From: an uncultured bacterium
GTDB taxonomy: Bacteria > Cyanobacteriota > Vampirovibrionia > Gastranaerophilales > Gastranaerophilaceae
Length of the DNA: 64,000 nt
Assembly: GCA_902797985.1 (NCBI GenBank)
Contig: CADBUZ010000008.1
Location: forward strand, 1-64,000
Direction of reading: 5' to 3'
Each line of letters begins with the position of its first letter. The stretch's first letter is position 1. This document shows positions 1-6,551 of the stretch, one piece after another. A model generated the notes under the pieces. The model was not told the DNA's origin and did no database searches. It saw nothing but the letters and a program-made list of their open reading frames with translations. A program made the position numbers and the translations under genes.

Positions 1-24
1 TCGGCTTTGCCGACTAAATGAACC

Positions 25-56
25 TAACGTCTTAACGACTTAACGTCTTAACGACC
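25..56. repeat. 16-bp tandem direct repeat (two copies)
   Basis: Two head-to-tail copies of TAACGTCTTAACGAC(T/C) occupy 25-40 and 41-56 and differ only at the last base. They follow a small perfect hairpin at 1-13 (TCGGC, loop TTT, GCCGA) and precede a longer hairpin at 57-93. The block lies downstream of the response regulator gene. Its function is unknown; it looks like an intergenic repeat cluster cut by the window edge. Confidence 0.7.
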
Positions 57-93
57 ATAGTTTAGCGACGAACTTCGTTCATCGCTAAACTAT
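57..93. other. Long hairpin downstream of response regulator
   Basis: The arms at 57-72 and 78-93 form a 16-bp stem with one mismatch around the loop CTTCG. It sits just beyond the stop codon of the minus-strand response regulator. No T-run follows on the minus strand, so it is not a canonical intrinsic terminator. It may act as an mRNA 3' end stabiliser or belong to an intergenic repeat family. Confidence 0.55.
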
Positions 94-96
94 AAT

Positions 97-759
97 TTAT
101 ACCAACCCTTCTTTGAGTGCTTTTACTGCAGCCTGAGTTCTGTCATCAACGACGAGCTTTTGTATTATATTGCAAACGTGCGCTTTCGCAGTGTGTTCAC
201 TTATTGTTAACGTTTTGGCTATTTCATTATTTGTTTGTCCCTCTACAACTAATTTCAGTACTTCGTACTCTCTTTGTGTCAGGTTTGAATGTGTTTCTCT
301 AAATCCTGCTCTTGATAGCTGTCTTGCCGGTATTATACTGCTGTTTTTATCTTTTATAAACGGTACAACCTTTGGATCTAACCACATTGCACCCTCTTTG
401 ACGGTTCTTATTATCATCATTAAATATTCCGTGTTTATATCCTTTAAGATATAACCGTTTGCCCCTGCCATTAACGATTCTTTTACCTCTTGTTCTGATA
501 TATGCGATGTCAGCATTATTACTTTTACATTGTGTCTGCATTCTTCTAAAATACGTTTTGTTGCTTCAATACCGGTGATATCTGGCAGCCCAATATCCAT
601 TAAAACTATTTCAGGTTTCTGTAATTTTGTTTTTTCAATTGCATCTTTTCCGTTTTCTGCTTCTGCTATTATTTCCATCTCCGGATATTCATCAAATAAT
701 GATTTTAACCCTATACGCATTAGCTTTTGGTCTTCTACTAATAATATCTTTATACTCAT
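97..759 (-). CDS. NarL/FixJ-family response regulator
   Basis: This is a two-domain transcriptional response regulator of 220 residues, the usual NarL-family length. The receiver domain (about 1-125) starts KILLVEDQ and has the predicted phospho-acceptor Asp55 in the segment VLMDIGLPD. The C-terminal LuxR-type helix-turn-helix (about 155-215) begins LTQREYEVLKLVVEG and contains NEIAKTLTISEHTAKAHV. The ATG is preceded by AGAGGA at good spacing. No sensor kinase is adjacent, so it is an orphan regulator here; the partner and target genes cannot be inferred from the window. Confidence 0.93.
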   Translation of the reverse strand: MSIKILLVEDQKLMRIGLKSLFDEYPEMEIIAEAENGKDAIEKTKLQKPEIVLMDIGLPDITGIEATKRILEECRHNVKVIMLTSHISEQEVKESLMAGANGYILKDINTEYLMMIIRTVKEGAMWLDPKVVPFIKDKNSSIIPARQLSRAGFRETHSNLTQREYEVLKLVVEGQTNNEIAKTLTISEHTAKAHVCNIIQKLVVDDRTQAAVKALKEGLV

Positions 760-982
760 ATTAATTTCCTCTCTTGTTTCTTATTCTTAGATTATCAAGC
801 AGAAATTAATACTTTATCGGTTGAATATCCTTATTTGTTGATATTATTTTGAAATTATGATTGATAATATGTATTTAATCTCTAATTTAAAAAAATATAT
901 AGAGGAAAAGTTTAATTCAAATTTTATACTTGCTTTTATTTTTCCTTGATTTTTTTGCTTAAAATTATAAAATAATTCTACT

Positions 983-1681
983 ATGAATATTCTATCCGTT
1001 GAGCCGATTAGTTTTAATACAATATGTAAGGTTATAGGGGCAACTCATATATCTGCATATCAAAAAGAGAAATTTTTTCATAATCATAGTATTGAAATTG
1101 GTAGAATTATGGAGAGTAAAATTTCAAGCGGTGAGTTTCAAGGAATGATGTCAAATCGACCTTTGGTTTTGTTTAAACCTATTAAAAACTCATTCACGAA
1201 AGCAGGTGATAAAATGCTTTTAGCTGAAACATTAGGTATAAAACCAAAGGAAGTTACATCATATGTTCGTAATGTTGTTGATGCGATAAAATCTGGTAAT
1301 ATTGATATAATACCTGAAGATAAGCTGGAAACGGTAAAAACATATGTTTACCGACATGGAAAAAAAGGGGATGTTATAGACTTTCTCGATTATGAGTTGG
1401 CTTATGCCGGTGATATTCTAGGTGTATTATACAGGACACTTTCTTATAATGCAGGTGGTGTAGCAGACTATTTTGTCAGACCTATTCATAGAATGAATAA
1501 TTCTACATTGGTTAGTGTGTATGATGTTATTGATAAAAATCTAAAGAATGCAAAACATGTTGGAAATATATCTGTTGAAGAATGTGATAAAACTTCTGAA
1601 TGGGCTTTGGTTCGTATTTATGAAATTCAAAACAATCAAAAATTGCGTAATGCAGTTAAATTGCGTGATGAATTAAGTTAA
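983..1681 (+). CDS. Hypothetical protein, 232 aa
   Basis: I do not recognise this family. The ORF is long, has normal codon usage and stands alone between the response regulator and tRNA-Arg. There is no signal peptide or membrane segment. The middle (about 70-130) is helical and charged. The N-terminus contains VEPISF, a short phi-x-F element loosely like those at the N-termini of other lineage-specific proteins in the window. No clear Shine-Dalgarno sequence precedes the ATG, so the start is less certain than the frame. The 223 bases upstream hold nothing recognisable beyond AT-rich sequence. Confidence 0.7.
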   Translation: MNILSVEPISFNTICKVIGATHISAYQKEKFFHNHSIEIGRIMESKISSGEFQGMMSNRPLVLFKPIKNSFTKAGDKMLLAETLGIKPKEVTSYVRNVVDAIKSGNIDIIPEDKLETVKTYVYRHGKKGDVIDFLDYELAYAGDILGVLYRTLSYNAGGVADYFVRPIHRMNNSTLVSVYDVIDKNLKNAKHVGNISVEECDKTSEWALVRIYEIQNNQKLRNAVKLRDELS

Positions 1682-1705
1682 TAAATTTATATATTAAAAA
1701 ATAAC

Positions 1706-1733
1706 TTGCAAAAACAGTTTGATATGTTATCCT
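1706..1733 (+). promoter_or_regulatory. Putative promoter of tRNA-Arg
   Basis: A TTGCAA (-35) at 1706-1711 and TATCCT (-10) at 1728-1733 are separated by 16 bp. They would start transcription about 10-15 bases before the mature tRNA 5' end. The call rests on position and consensus similarity only. Confidence 0.45.
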
Positions 1734-1752
1734 ATATTTATAACCTAGTTAA

Positions 1753-1805
<53 letters not shown>

Positions 1806-1826
<21 letters not shown>

Positions 1827-2214
1827 AATTTTATTAAATAACTGGATTAGGGATGTCTTGTAAATTAAGGTTTACAAAATTTTCCCCGGGCGACCCGAAC
1901 GCACCATCCATTTGCTTATTCTTTGAAAATTAAATAAAGAAAGAATTGACGCAAAACGTGACATTTAGTCACCTTTTGCTCGACGCAAACGGAGTCCTTG
2001 TTCGAATCGCATCCAGGGTAAATTTTATTAAATAACTGGATTAGGGATGTCTTGTAAATTAAGGTTTACAAAATTTCCCACGGGCGACCCGAACGCACCA
2101 TCCATTTGCTTATTCTTTGAAAATTAAATAGAGAAAGAATTGACGCAAAACGTGACATTTAGTCACCTTTTGCTCGACGCAAACGGAGTCCTTGTTCGAA
2201 TCGCATCCAGGGTA
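1806..2214 (+). repeat. 194-bp tandem repeat seeded by the tRNA-Arg 3' end
   Basis: Unit 1 (1806-1999) starts inside the tRNA T-arm, unit 2 is 2000-2193, and a 21-base partial third copy is 2194-2214. The periods are exactly 194 bp and the units differ by only a few substitutions. Each begins with the tRNA tail from GTTCGAATCGC to CCAGGGTA. Each contains several possible hairpins: TGTAAA/TTTACA, CGGG-CGA-CCCG, ATTCTTT/AAAGAAT, and GCAAAACGTGAC with GTCACCTTTTGC. Each also has a 26-codon ORF (1853-1933 and 2047-2127). A T-run follows the last copy at 2215-2220. The organisation resembles the tyrT/rtT repeats of E. coli. Confidence 0.9.
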
Positions 2215-2243
2215 TTTTTTATTAGCTATTACAAATATTTATT

Positions 2244-3134
2244 ATGAAAAAGTTTTTTTTATTGGCGTTAATATTGTTTTTTTCGGTAGGAAATATTTCT
2301 GCCTTTGCTGATGACTTGCCAATTAAACAAAAGTTGAATAACTCAAAACCAACTTTTGCTAATAAATATTCTATTGTTAAGTTCTTTCAAGAGCACGTTG
2401 ACTACGCTAATCAGAATAATTTAGAGCATTTTATTAAATCGTATGCGCCTTCTTATATTAGTAATGATGGTTTTAATTTGGATTCTACTAAAAGTTTGTT
2501 TCAAGATTTGTGGAAACAATATAACGGTATTAAATATAAGAATAATGTCAATTCTGTTGCTTTTTATGGGGATGTCGCTGTTGCGAATGTGTCTGAAACA
2601 GCTCAAGCCAGCATATCAACAGATTCTAAAAAAGGTGAATTAAAAAGTTATGTAGATGTTATATATTATCTTGAAAGAAAAGGGAAAAGCTGGATAATTA
2701 CCGGTGAAAATGTTCTTACCGAAGAAATTAGCGTTATTTGGGGTGATGCCCGTAGTGTTGCTATGTATCTTGAAGCTCCTCAATTAGTTGGCGCAGGTGA
2801 AGAATATAGTGCTAAATTGTTTATTGCTCCTCCTCAAGGAATTTTTGCTATCGGGTCTATTAGTACAGAAATTGTTTCCTATCCACAAAAACCTCAAAAA
2901 GATGTATTTAAAAAATTTGCATCGGATTTTTCTCTTGAAAGATTAGTTAGAGCTAATACGCAAAATACTAACGAATATGTTGTTGCATCTATTGGTTTTT
3001 CAAGACCTACTATGTCCAGAACTAATAATCTTAATATGAATTTATCCGGTTATGCTTGTTTGATTAGAAGAGTTAATGTTGTTCCTGTTAATAAATATAT
3101 AGAGATAAAAAATGATAAAAAACAATCAAAATAA
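2244..3134 (+). CDS. Secreted NTF2-like domain protein
   Basis: The N-terminus has a classical Sec signal peptide (KK, a hydrophobic stretch to about residue 19, then SAFADD with likely cleavage after AFA). There is no lipobox Cys, so it is predicted periplasmic or secreted. Residues of about 44-155 look like an NTF2/SnoaL-type domain: VDYANQNNLEHFIKSY is followed by a strand-rich part ending GKSWIITGENVL. The remainder, about 160-296, is beta-rich and unassigned. It overlaps lspA by 23 bases, so the two are probably co-translated. No strong ribosome-binding site is visible; the start is set by the signal peptide. Confidence 0.72.
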   Translation: MKKFFLLALILFFSVGNISAFADDLPIKQKLNNSKPTFANKYSIVKFFQEHVDYANQNNLEHFIKSYAPSYISNDGFNLDSTKSLFQDLWKQYNGIKYKNNVNSVAFYGDVAVANVSETAQASISTDSKKGELKSYVDVIYYLERKGKSWIITGENVLTEEISVIWGDARSVAMYLEAPQLVGAGEEYSAKLFIAPPQGIFAIGSISTEIVSYPQKPQKDVFKKFASDFSLERLVRANTQNTNEYVVASIGFSRPTMSRTNNLNMNLSGYACLIRRVNVVPVNKYIEIKNDKKQSK

Positions 3135-3597
3135 TAAAGTAAATCCTATACCGTATTTTTTAATTTGTTTAATCACCTCTATATTGCTGGATTTGCTTCT
3201 AACTAATCATATTTTACATGATATATTTATTTCTACTACAAAGTCTAATATAATCGATATTACTTATGTCCAAAATACAGGTGCAGCTTTTTCATCTTTT
3301 CAACACTCAACGTTGTTTTTAATTGTGATTTCAGTTGTTGCCGTGATAGCTATAATATTTGAATTGTTTAAAGATTTGTATAAATATTCTTTTTCTATGC
3401 ATTTTGCATCTGCAATGCTTGTCGCAGGCATTTTATGTAATACTTGGGAAAGAGTTCATCTCGGATACGTTCGTGATTTTATTAATTTAAAATTTGTTGA
3501 ATTTCCGGTTTTCAATATTTCGGATATCTTAATAAATTTGGGTGTTCTTGCTATAATATTTCTGATTATTACTAAGAAATATAAAAGAAATGTCTAA
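3112..3597 (+). CDS. lspA: Signal peptidase II (LspA) with altered catalytic motif
   Basis: LspA removes prolipoprotein signal peptides in the cytoplasmic membrane. The 161 residues give four hydrophobic segments and the family landmarks: Asp27 in the first helix, YVQNTGAAFS (52-61), the RDFI segment (121-124), and FNISD with the second catalytic Asp138. The usual GNxxDR motif carrying the first catalytic Asp reads CNTWER (109-114), so Asp is replaced by Glu113. The DQxxK start motif is also eroded (LDLLLT). It sits between a secreted protein gene and a pseudouridine synthase gene with overlaps at both ends. LspA and RluD-type synthase genes are common neighbours, which supports the assignment. 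Activity is uncertain because of Glu113. Confidence 0.85.
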   Translation: MIKNNQNNKVNPIPYFLICLITSILLDLLLTNHILHDIFISTTKSNIIDITYVQNTGAAFSSFQHSTLFLIVISVVAVIAIIFELFKDLYKYSFSMHFASAMLVAGILCNTWERVHLGYVRDFINLKFVEFPVFNISDILINLGVLAIIFLIITKKYKRNV

Positions 3598-4504
3598 ACA
3601 AATTTTTAAAGTTGATGAATCTGAGTCAGAAATAAGGATTGATACGTATCTTTCCTCTATGTTTTCTGATATTTCAAGAACAAAAATACAAGAACTTATT
3701 AAACAAAAACAGGTTTTGGTAAATGATAAAACTTGTAAGCCTTCTTATATTATTCATACGGATGATGATATTGTTTGTGATTTTTCTTCGGCAGAAATCT
3801 CTATTGAGCCGGAAAATATTCCTATAGAAATAGTATATGAAGATGACTATTTTGCTGTTGTTAACAAACCTTCAGGTATGCTTACTCACCCTACATCTAA
3901 AGAGAAATCCGGTACTCTTGTTAATGCGTTGTTATATAAGTTCGGGGAGGATTTATCAAGCATAAATGGAATTTATCGTAGAGGCATTGTTCATAGATTA
4001 GATAGAAACACTTCAGGCTTGCTAATTGTTGCTAAAACTAATGATGCTCATGAAAAATTTGCTAAAATGATTAAGGATAGAAATGTCGAAAAACATTATA
4101 GAGCTATTGTAAAAGGAAGAATGGATCAAAATATTGTTATTAATGAACCGATTGCAAGATCTAAAACAAATCCTAACAAAATGTGCGTTTCTCCTGACGG
4201 TAAACAAAGTGTTACAGAGATTAGTATTATTGAGCAATTTGACGAAGCTACTTATTTAGATATAAACTTGAAAACAGGTAGAACTCATCAAATAAGAGTT
4301 CATCTTTCACATATCGGTCACCCTGTATTTAACGATACTTTGTACGGTTTTGGTAAAATGAAAATTAAAACTGAAGAACAAGTTTTGCAGTCTTATAAAT
4401 TGAAGTTTATTCATCCTTTTTTTAATAAAATTTGTGAGTTTGAAATACCCGCGGATGAAAAAATTGATAAGGTTTTGTTGTACTTAAAAGAGAGAAGGAT
4501 ATAA
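3590..4504 (+). CDS. RluA/RluD-family 23S rRNA pseudouridine synthase
   Basis: The enzyme isomerises specific uridines in rRNA. An S4-like RNA-binding domain occupies about residues 1-75 (RIDTYLSSMF, SRTKIQELIKQ). The catalytic domain includes YFAVVNKPSGMLTHP and the diagnostic HRLDRNTSGLLIVAKT with the nucleophilic Asp near residue 138. Later motifs TGRTHQIRVH and LYG are intact. The length, 304, is normal for RluD. Its ATG lies inside the end of lspA (8-base overlap), so the genes share an operon. The exact target uridines cannot be told from sequence. Confidence 0.92.
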   Translation: MSKQIFKVDESESEIRIDTYLSSMFSDISRTKIQELIKQKQVLVNDKTCKPSYIIHTDDDIVCDFSSAEISIEPENIPIEIVYEDDYFAVVNKPSGMLTHPTSKEKSGTLVNALLYKFGEDLSSINGIYRRGIVHRLDRNTSGLLIVAKTNDAHEKFAKMIKDRNVEKHYRAIVKGRMDQNIVINEPIARSKTNPNKMCVSPDGKQSVTEISIIEQFDEATYLDINLKTGRTHQIRVHLSHIGHPVFNDTLYGFGKMKIKTEEQVLQSYKLKFIHPFFNKICEFEIPADEKIDKVLLYLKERRI

Positions 4505-4506
4505 AT

Positions 4507-4842
4507 ATGAAAAAACATTTTATGAAATTATTATGGATTTTATTGTTGGGTGAAGCAATTTATTTAGCATATAAATTGGGAGTAAATATTTGCGGAACAT
4601 ACGATAAAGAAGTTTTAACAATTATTACAAAGATGGGGGTATATACTTTTGTGGCAGGTATGGCTTTTGTAGCATTTGTATATGAGTTTTTGACTTCCGC
4701 TACTTCTAAGTCATTAAATGCGTATAAAAGAGAATTAGAAAAAGAATCTATTGATAAAACAGAAAGTTCTTCAAAAATTAAAGTTCTTGAATCTAAGATA
4801 GAAGTTTTAGAAAAAGCGCTTGATGAAGCTTTGAAAAAATAA
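4507..4842 (+). CDS. Small membrane protein with C-terminal coiled coil
   Basis: This 111-residue protein has two predicted transmembrane helices (about 5-25 and 40-62). A charged helix follows from about 75 to 110, rich in Glu and Lys with heptad-like VLESKIEVLEKALDEALKK. The arrangement resembles LapA-type small membrane proteins, but no family can be named. It starts 2 bases after the pseudouridine synthase stop codon, so it is the last gene of the lspA operon. The function is unknown. Confidence 0.7.
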   Translation: MKKHFMKLLWILLLGEAIYLAYKLGVNICGTYDKEVLTIITKMGVYTFVAGMAFVAFVYEFLTSATSKSLNAYKRELEKESIDKTESSSKIKVLESKIEVLEKALDEALKK

Positions 4843-4874
4843 ATTCTCATATAATAAGAGGATTTTTGCTTTAT

Positions 4875-4892
4875 TATGTAAAGTTTTGTAAC
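4875..4892. promoter_or_regulatory. HLR1-like box upstream of the 82-aa gene
   Basis: Read on the minus strand the site is GTTACAAA-AC-TTTACATA. This is a full match to the cyanobacterial HLR1 consensus: two (G/T)TTACA(A/T)(A/T) repeats separated by 2 bases, bound by RpaB. It ends 83 bases before the ATG at 4975. Equivalent sites occur at 25652-25669 and 39040-39057. Binding by an RpaB orthologue is inferred; no rpaB gene is in the window. Confidence 0.6.
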
Positions 4893-4974
4893 GTCTTGCC
4901 GTCAATAATTTTGACTTATTAAAAATCATTATTAAATAAGATATTGAAAGGTTTGATAAAAAAGGTTTGATATT

Positions 4975-5223
4975 ATGGCAGGAATCGTAAGTTTACTAAC
5001 AAAAGTGCTTGTGCCTAGCACTAACAACGCAGCAGCAGTAGCTACAACTGCACAAGGCACATCTTCAATCGGCGGTAATCCTTTTGGAAATCCGTTTGTA
5101 AATTCAAGAGCATATTCTTATTCAGGTTATGCAAAGAACAGACCTGTTAGCGGTGGATATTTTGCAGGTTATTACAATAACAAGCCAAATATCGTAGGTC
5201 AACGTTTATTCTTGGAAGTTTAA
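4975..5223 (+). CDS. Small Gly/Tyr/Asn-rich hypothetical protein, 82 aa
   Basis: I do not recognise a family. Residues 1-14 are hydrophobic (MAGIVSLLTKVLVP), followed by an Ala/Thr/Gly/Ser-rich linker. The C-terminal half is rich in Gly, Tyr and Asn (GYAKNRPVSGGYFAGYYNNK). It has its own leader with an HLR1-like box and is followed by two possible terminators, so it is probably an independently and strongly transcribed gene. A direct repeat AAAGGTTTGATA stands twice just before the ATG. Confidence 0.65.
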   Translation: MAGIVSLLTKVLVPSTNNAAAVATTAQGTSSIGGNPFGNPFVNSRAYSYSGYAKNRPVSGGYFAGYYNNKPNIVGQRLFLEV

Positions 5224-5230
5224 CTAATCT

Positions 5231-5271
5231 GCTTTATGCCTCTTTGTGAGTGCTAACTAAAGCAAAGAGGC
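5231..5271 (+). other. Competing hairpins after the 82-aa gene
   Basis: A 9-bp perfect stem pairs 5238-5246 (GCCTCTTTG) with 5263-5271 (CAAAGAGGC). A second stem, GCTTTA at 5231-5236 with TAAAGC at 5258-5263, shares base 5263, so the two folds exclude each other. No T-run follows directly. It could be a processing site or attenuator. The 110 bases after it hold no convincing gene. Confidence 0.4.
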
Positions 5272-5381
5272 AAAATCTTCTTTTAATTCCCGTGGGTAAT
5301 GTGTTGAAAGAAGGAAAAAGTGTAAGTGTGTACGTAGATGGAAGGCAATCCAACAGGTTAAAATCAATTAACAACAAAATT

Positions 5382-5411
5382 AAAAATCCGATTACAAATC
5401 GGATTTTTTTT
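5382..5411 (+). terminator. Intrinsic terminator
   Basis: The stem AATCCGATT (5385-5393) with AATCGGATT (5397-5405) has a 3-base loop and is followed by a run of T. It ends the plus-strand transcript of the 82-aa gene. Confidence 0.85.
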
Positions 5412-5413
5412 AT

Positions 5414-5443
5414 TAAAAAAAGCCGTATTTTTAAAATACGACT
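5414..5443 (-). terminator. Intrinsic terminator of glucokinase gene
   Basis: Read on the minus strand, a stem of CGTATTTT with AAAATACG is followed by a run of seven T (complement of 5414-5420). It lies 25 bases beyond the glucokinase stop codon. Confidence 0.75.
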
Positions 5444-5467
5444 TTTATCATTATGAATTTAATCTGA

Positions 5468-6415
5468 TTAAGATTTAATTAAAAGGCTTGCACCAATAAC
5501 GCCCGCTGTGTTACCTAATTGAGCAGGAACAACTTGAACTGTTGAGCCCGAAATAGGCATTGCTCGCTTAACCAAAGTTTCTTTTATTGGATTCATTAAG
5601 ATATCCCCTGCTGCTGCAACCCCACCACCAATAATAATCTTTTCAGGATTAAGAAGGTTAACTACGCTTGCAAGACCGACACCGATGTATTCACCCATAA
5701 TTGTGAAAATTCTTTTTGCTACAGCATCACCTTGTTTAGCTGCTTCTGATACGATATATGGTGTAATATCAGGATTAGCTAATTCTCTATATTTGGTTGA
5801 TTTGCCGCCTTTGATGTATTCTTCTGCCATAGCTACAATACTAGGTCCTGATGCAAATGCTTCTAAACAGCCTCTGTCTCCACAGCCACATAATGGACCA
5901 CCATTCATATCTAATTTGATATGACCTATTTCTCCCGCTGCGTTGCTTGCTCCTCTAACAAGTTTCCCATTTACAATCAGACCCGAGCCTATGCCTGTGC
6001 CAACCGTGATGCAAATAAGGTTTTCACATCCGACGCCTGCTCCGAAATTTAACTCTCCTAATGCTGCACATCTTACGTCATTGTCAACTCTGGTTGGGAT
6101 GCCAAATTCTTTTTCCATTATTTCTGCAATAGGTACATCAACCCAGCCCGGAATGTTTGGCGCTAATCTAACAATGCCTTTTTGACAATCAATTTGTCCC
6201 GGAAAACCAAAACCCATTCCTTCTATATTTTTTGGTTCTGATTTTGTTTCTTTTAATAATTCCTTGATTGCTTCTTTCATATTATTAATCGTATATTCAT
6301 ATCCCATTTCAGCTCTTGTTGGGATTGAGTTTGAATATATGATACTTCCTTTTTCGTTTACTAATGCGATTTTTACATTAGTACCACCTACGTCTATTCC
6401 TATTCTATTTCCCAT
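5468..6415 (-). CDS. glcK: ROK-family glucokinase
   Basis: The protein phosphorylates glucose with ATP at the entry of glycolysis. It has 315 residues, typical of bacterial ROK glucokinases. Visible motifs are the ATP phosphate loop IGIDVGGTNVKIALV at the N-terminus, catalytic VDNDVRCAALGE, ITVGTGIGSGLIV, the zinc-site GEIGH, and CGCGDRGCLEAFASG. It is monocistronic, diverges from the GGDEF gene across a 136-base gap and has its own terminator. A different sugar substrate within the ROK family remains possible. Confidence 0.9.
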   Translation of the reverse strand: MGNRIGIDVGGTNVKIALVNEKGSIIYSNSIPTRAEMGYEYTINNMKEAIKELLKETKSEPKNIEGMGFGFPGQIDCQKGIVRLAPNIPGWVDVPIAEIMEKEFGIPTRVDNDVRCAALGELNFGAGVGCENLICITVGTGIGSGLIVNGKLVRGASNAAGEIGHIKLDMNGGPLCGCGDRGCLEAFASGPSIVAMAEEYIKGGKSTKYRELANPDITPYIVSEAAKQGDAVAKRIFTIMGEYIGVGLASVVNLLNPEKIIIGGGVAAAGDILMNPIKETLVKRAMPISGSTVQVVPAQLGNTAGVIGASLLIKS

Positions 6416-6511
6416 TAGTTTCTCCTTTTCAGCTATATTTAAATATTAACTTAAACATTGATTTTCGTAAAGAAATAAAAATTTTCTGTAGTATATATGT
6501 GGAAAATAGTG

Positions 6512-6517
6512 TATAAT
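6512..6517 (+). promoter_or_regulatory. -10 element for GGDEF gene
   Basis: A perfect TATAAT lies 35 bases upstream of the ATG at 6552, which is preceded by GAGG. This argues against the upstream in-frame ATG at 6516, which overlaps the -10. No good -35 hexamer is seen. Confidence 0.5.
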
Positions 6518-6551
6518 GAGAATATCTTACACATTAATGCACGAGGATAAT

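Noticed and set aside
5250-5456. 68-codon ORF after the 82-aa gene
   Set aside because: It begins in the loop of a hairpin, runs through an intrinsic terminator at 5382-5411 and into the opposite terminator at 5414-5443, and has no ribosome-binding site.
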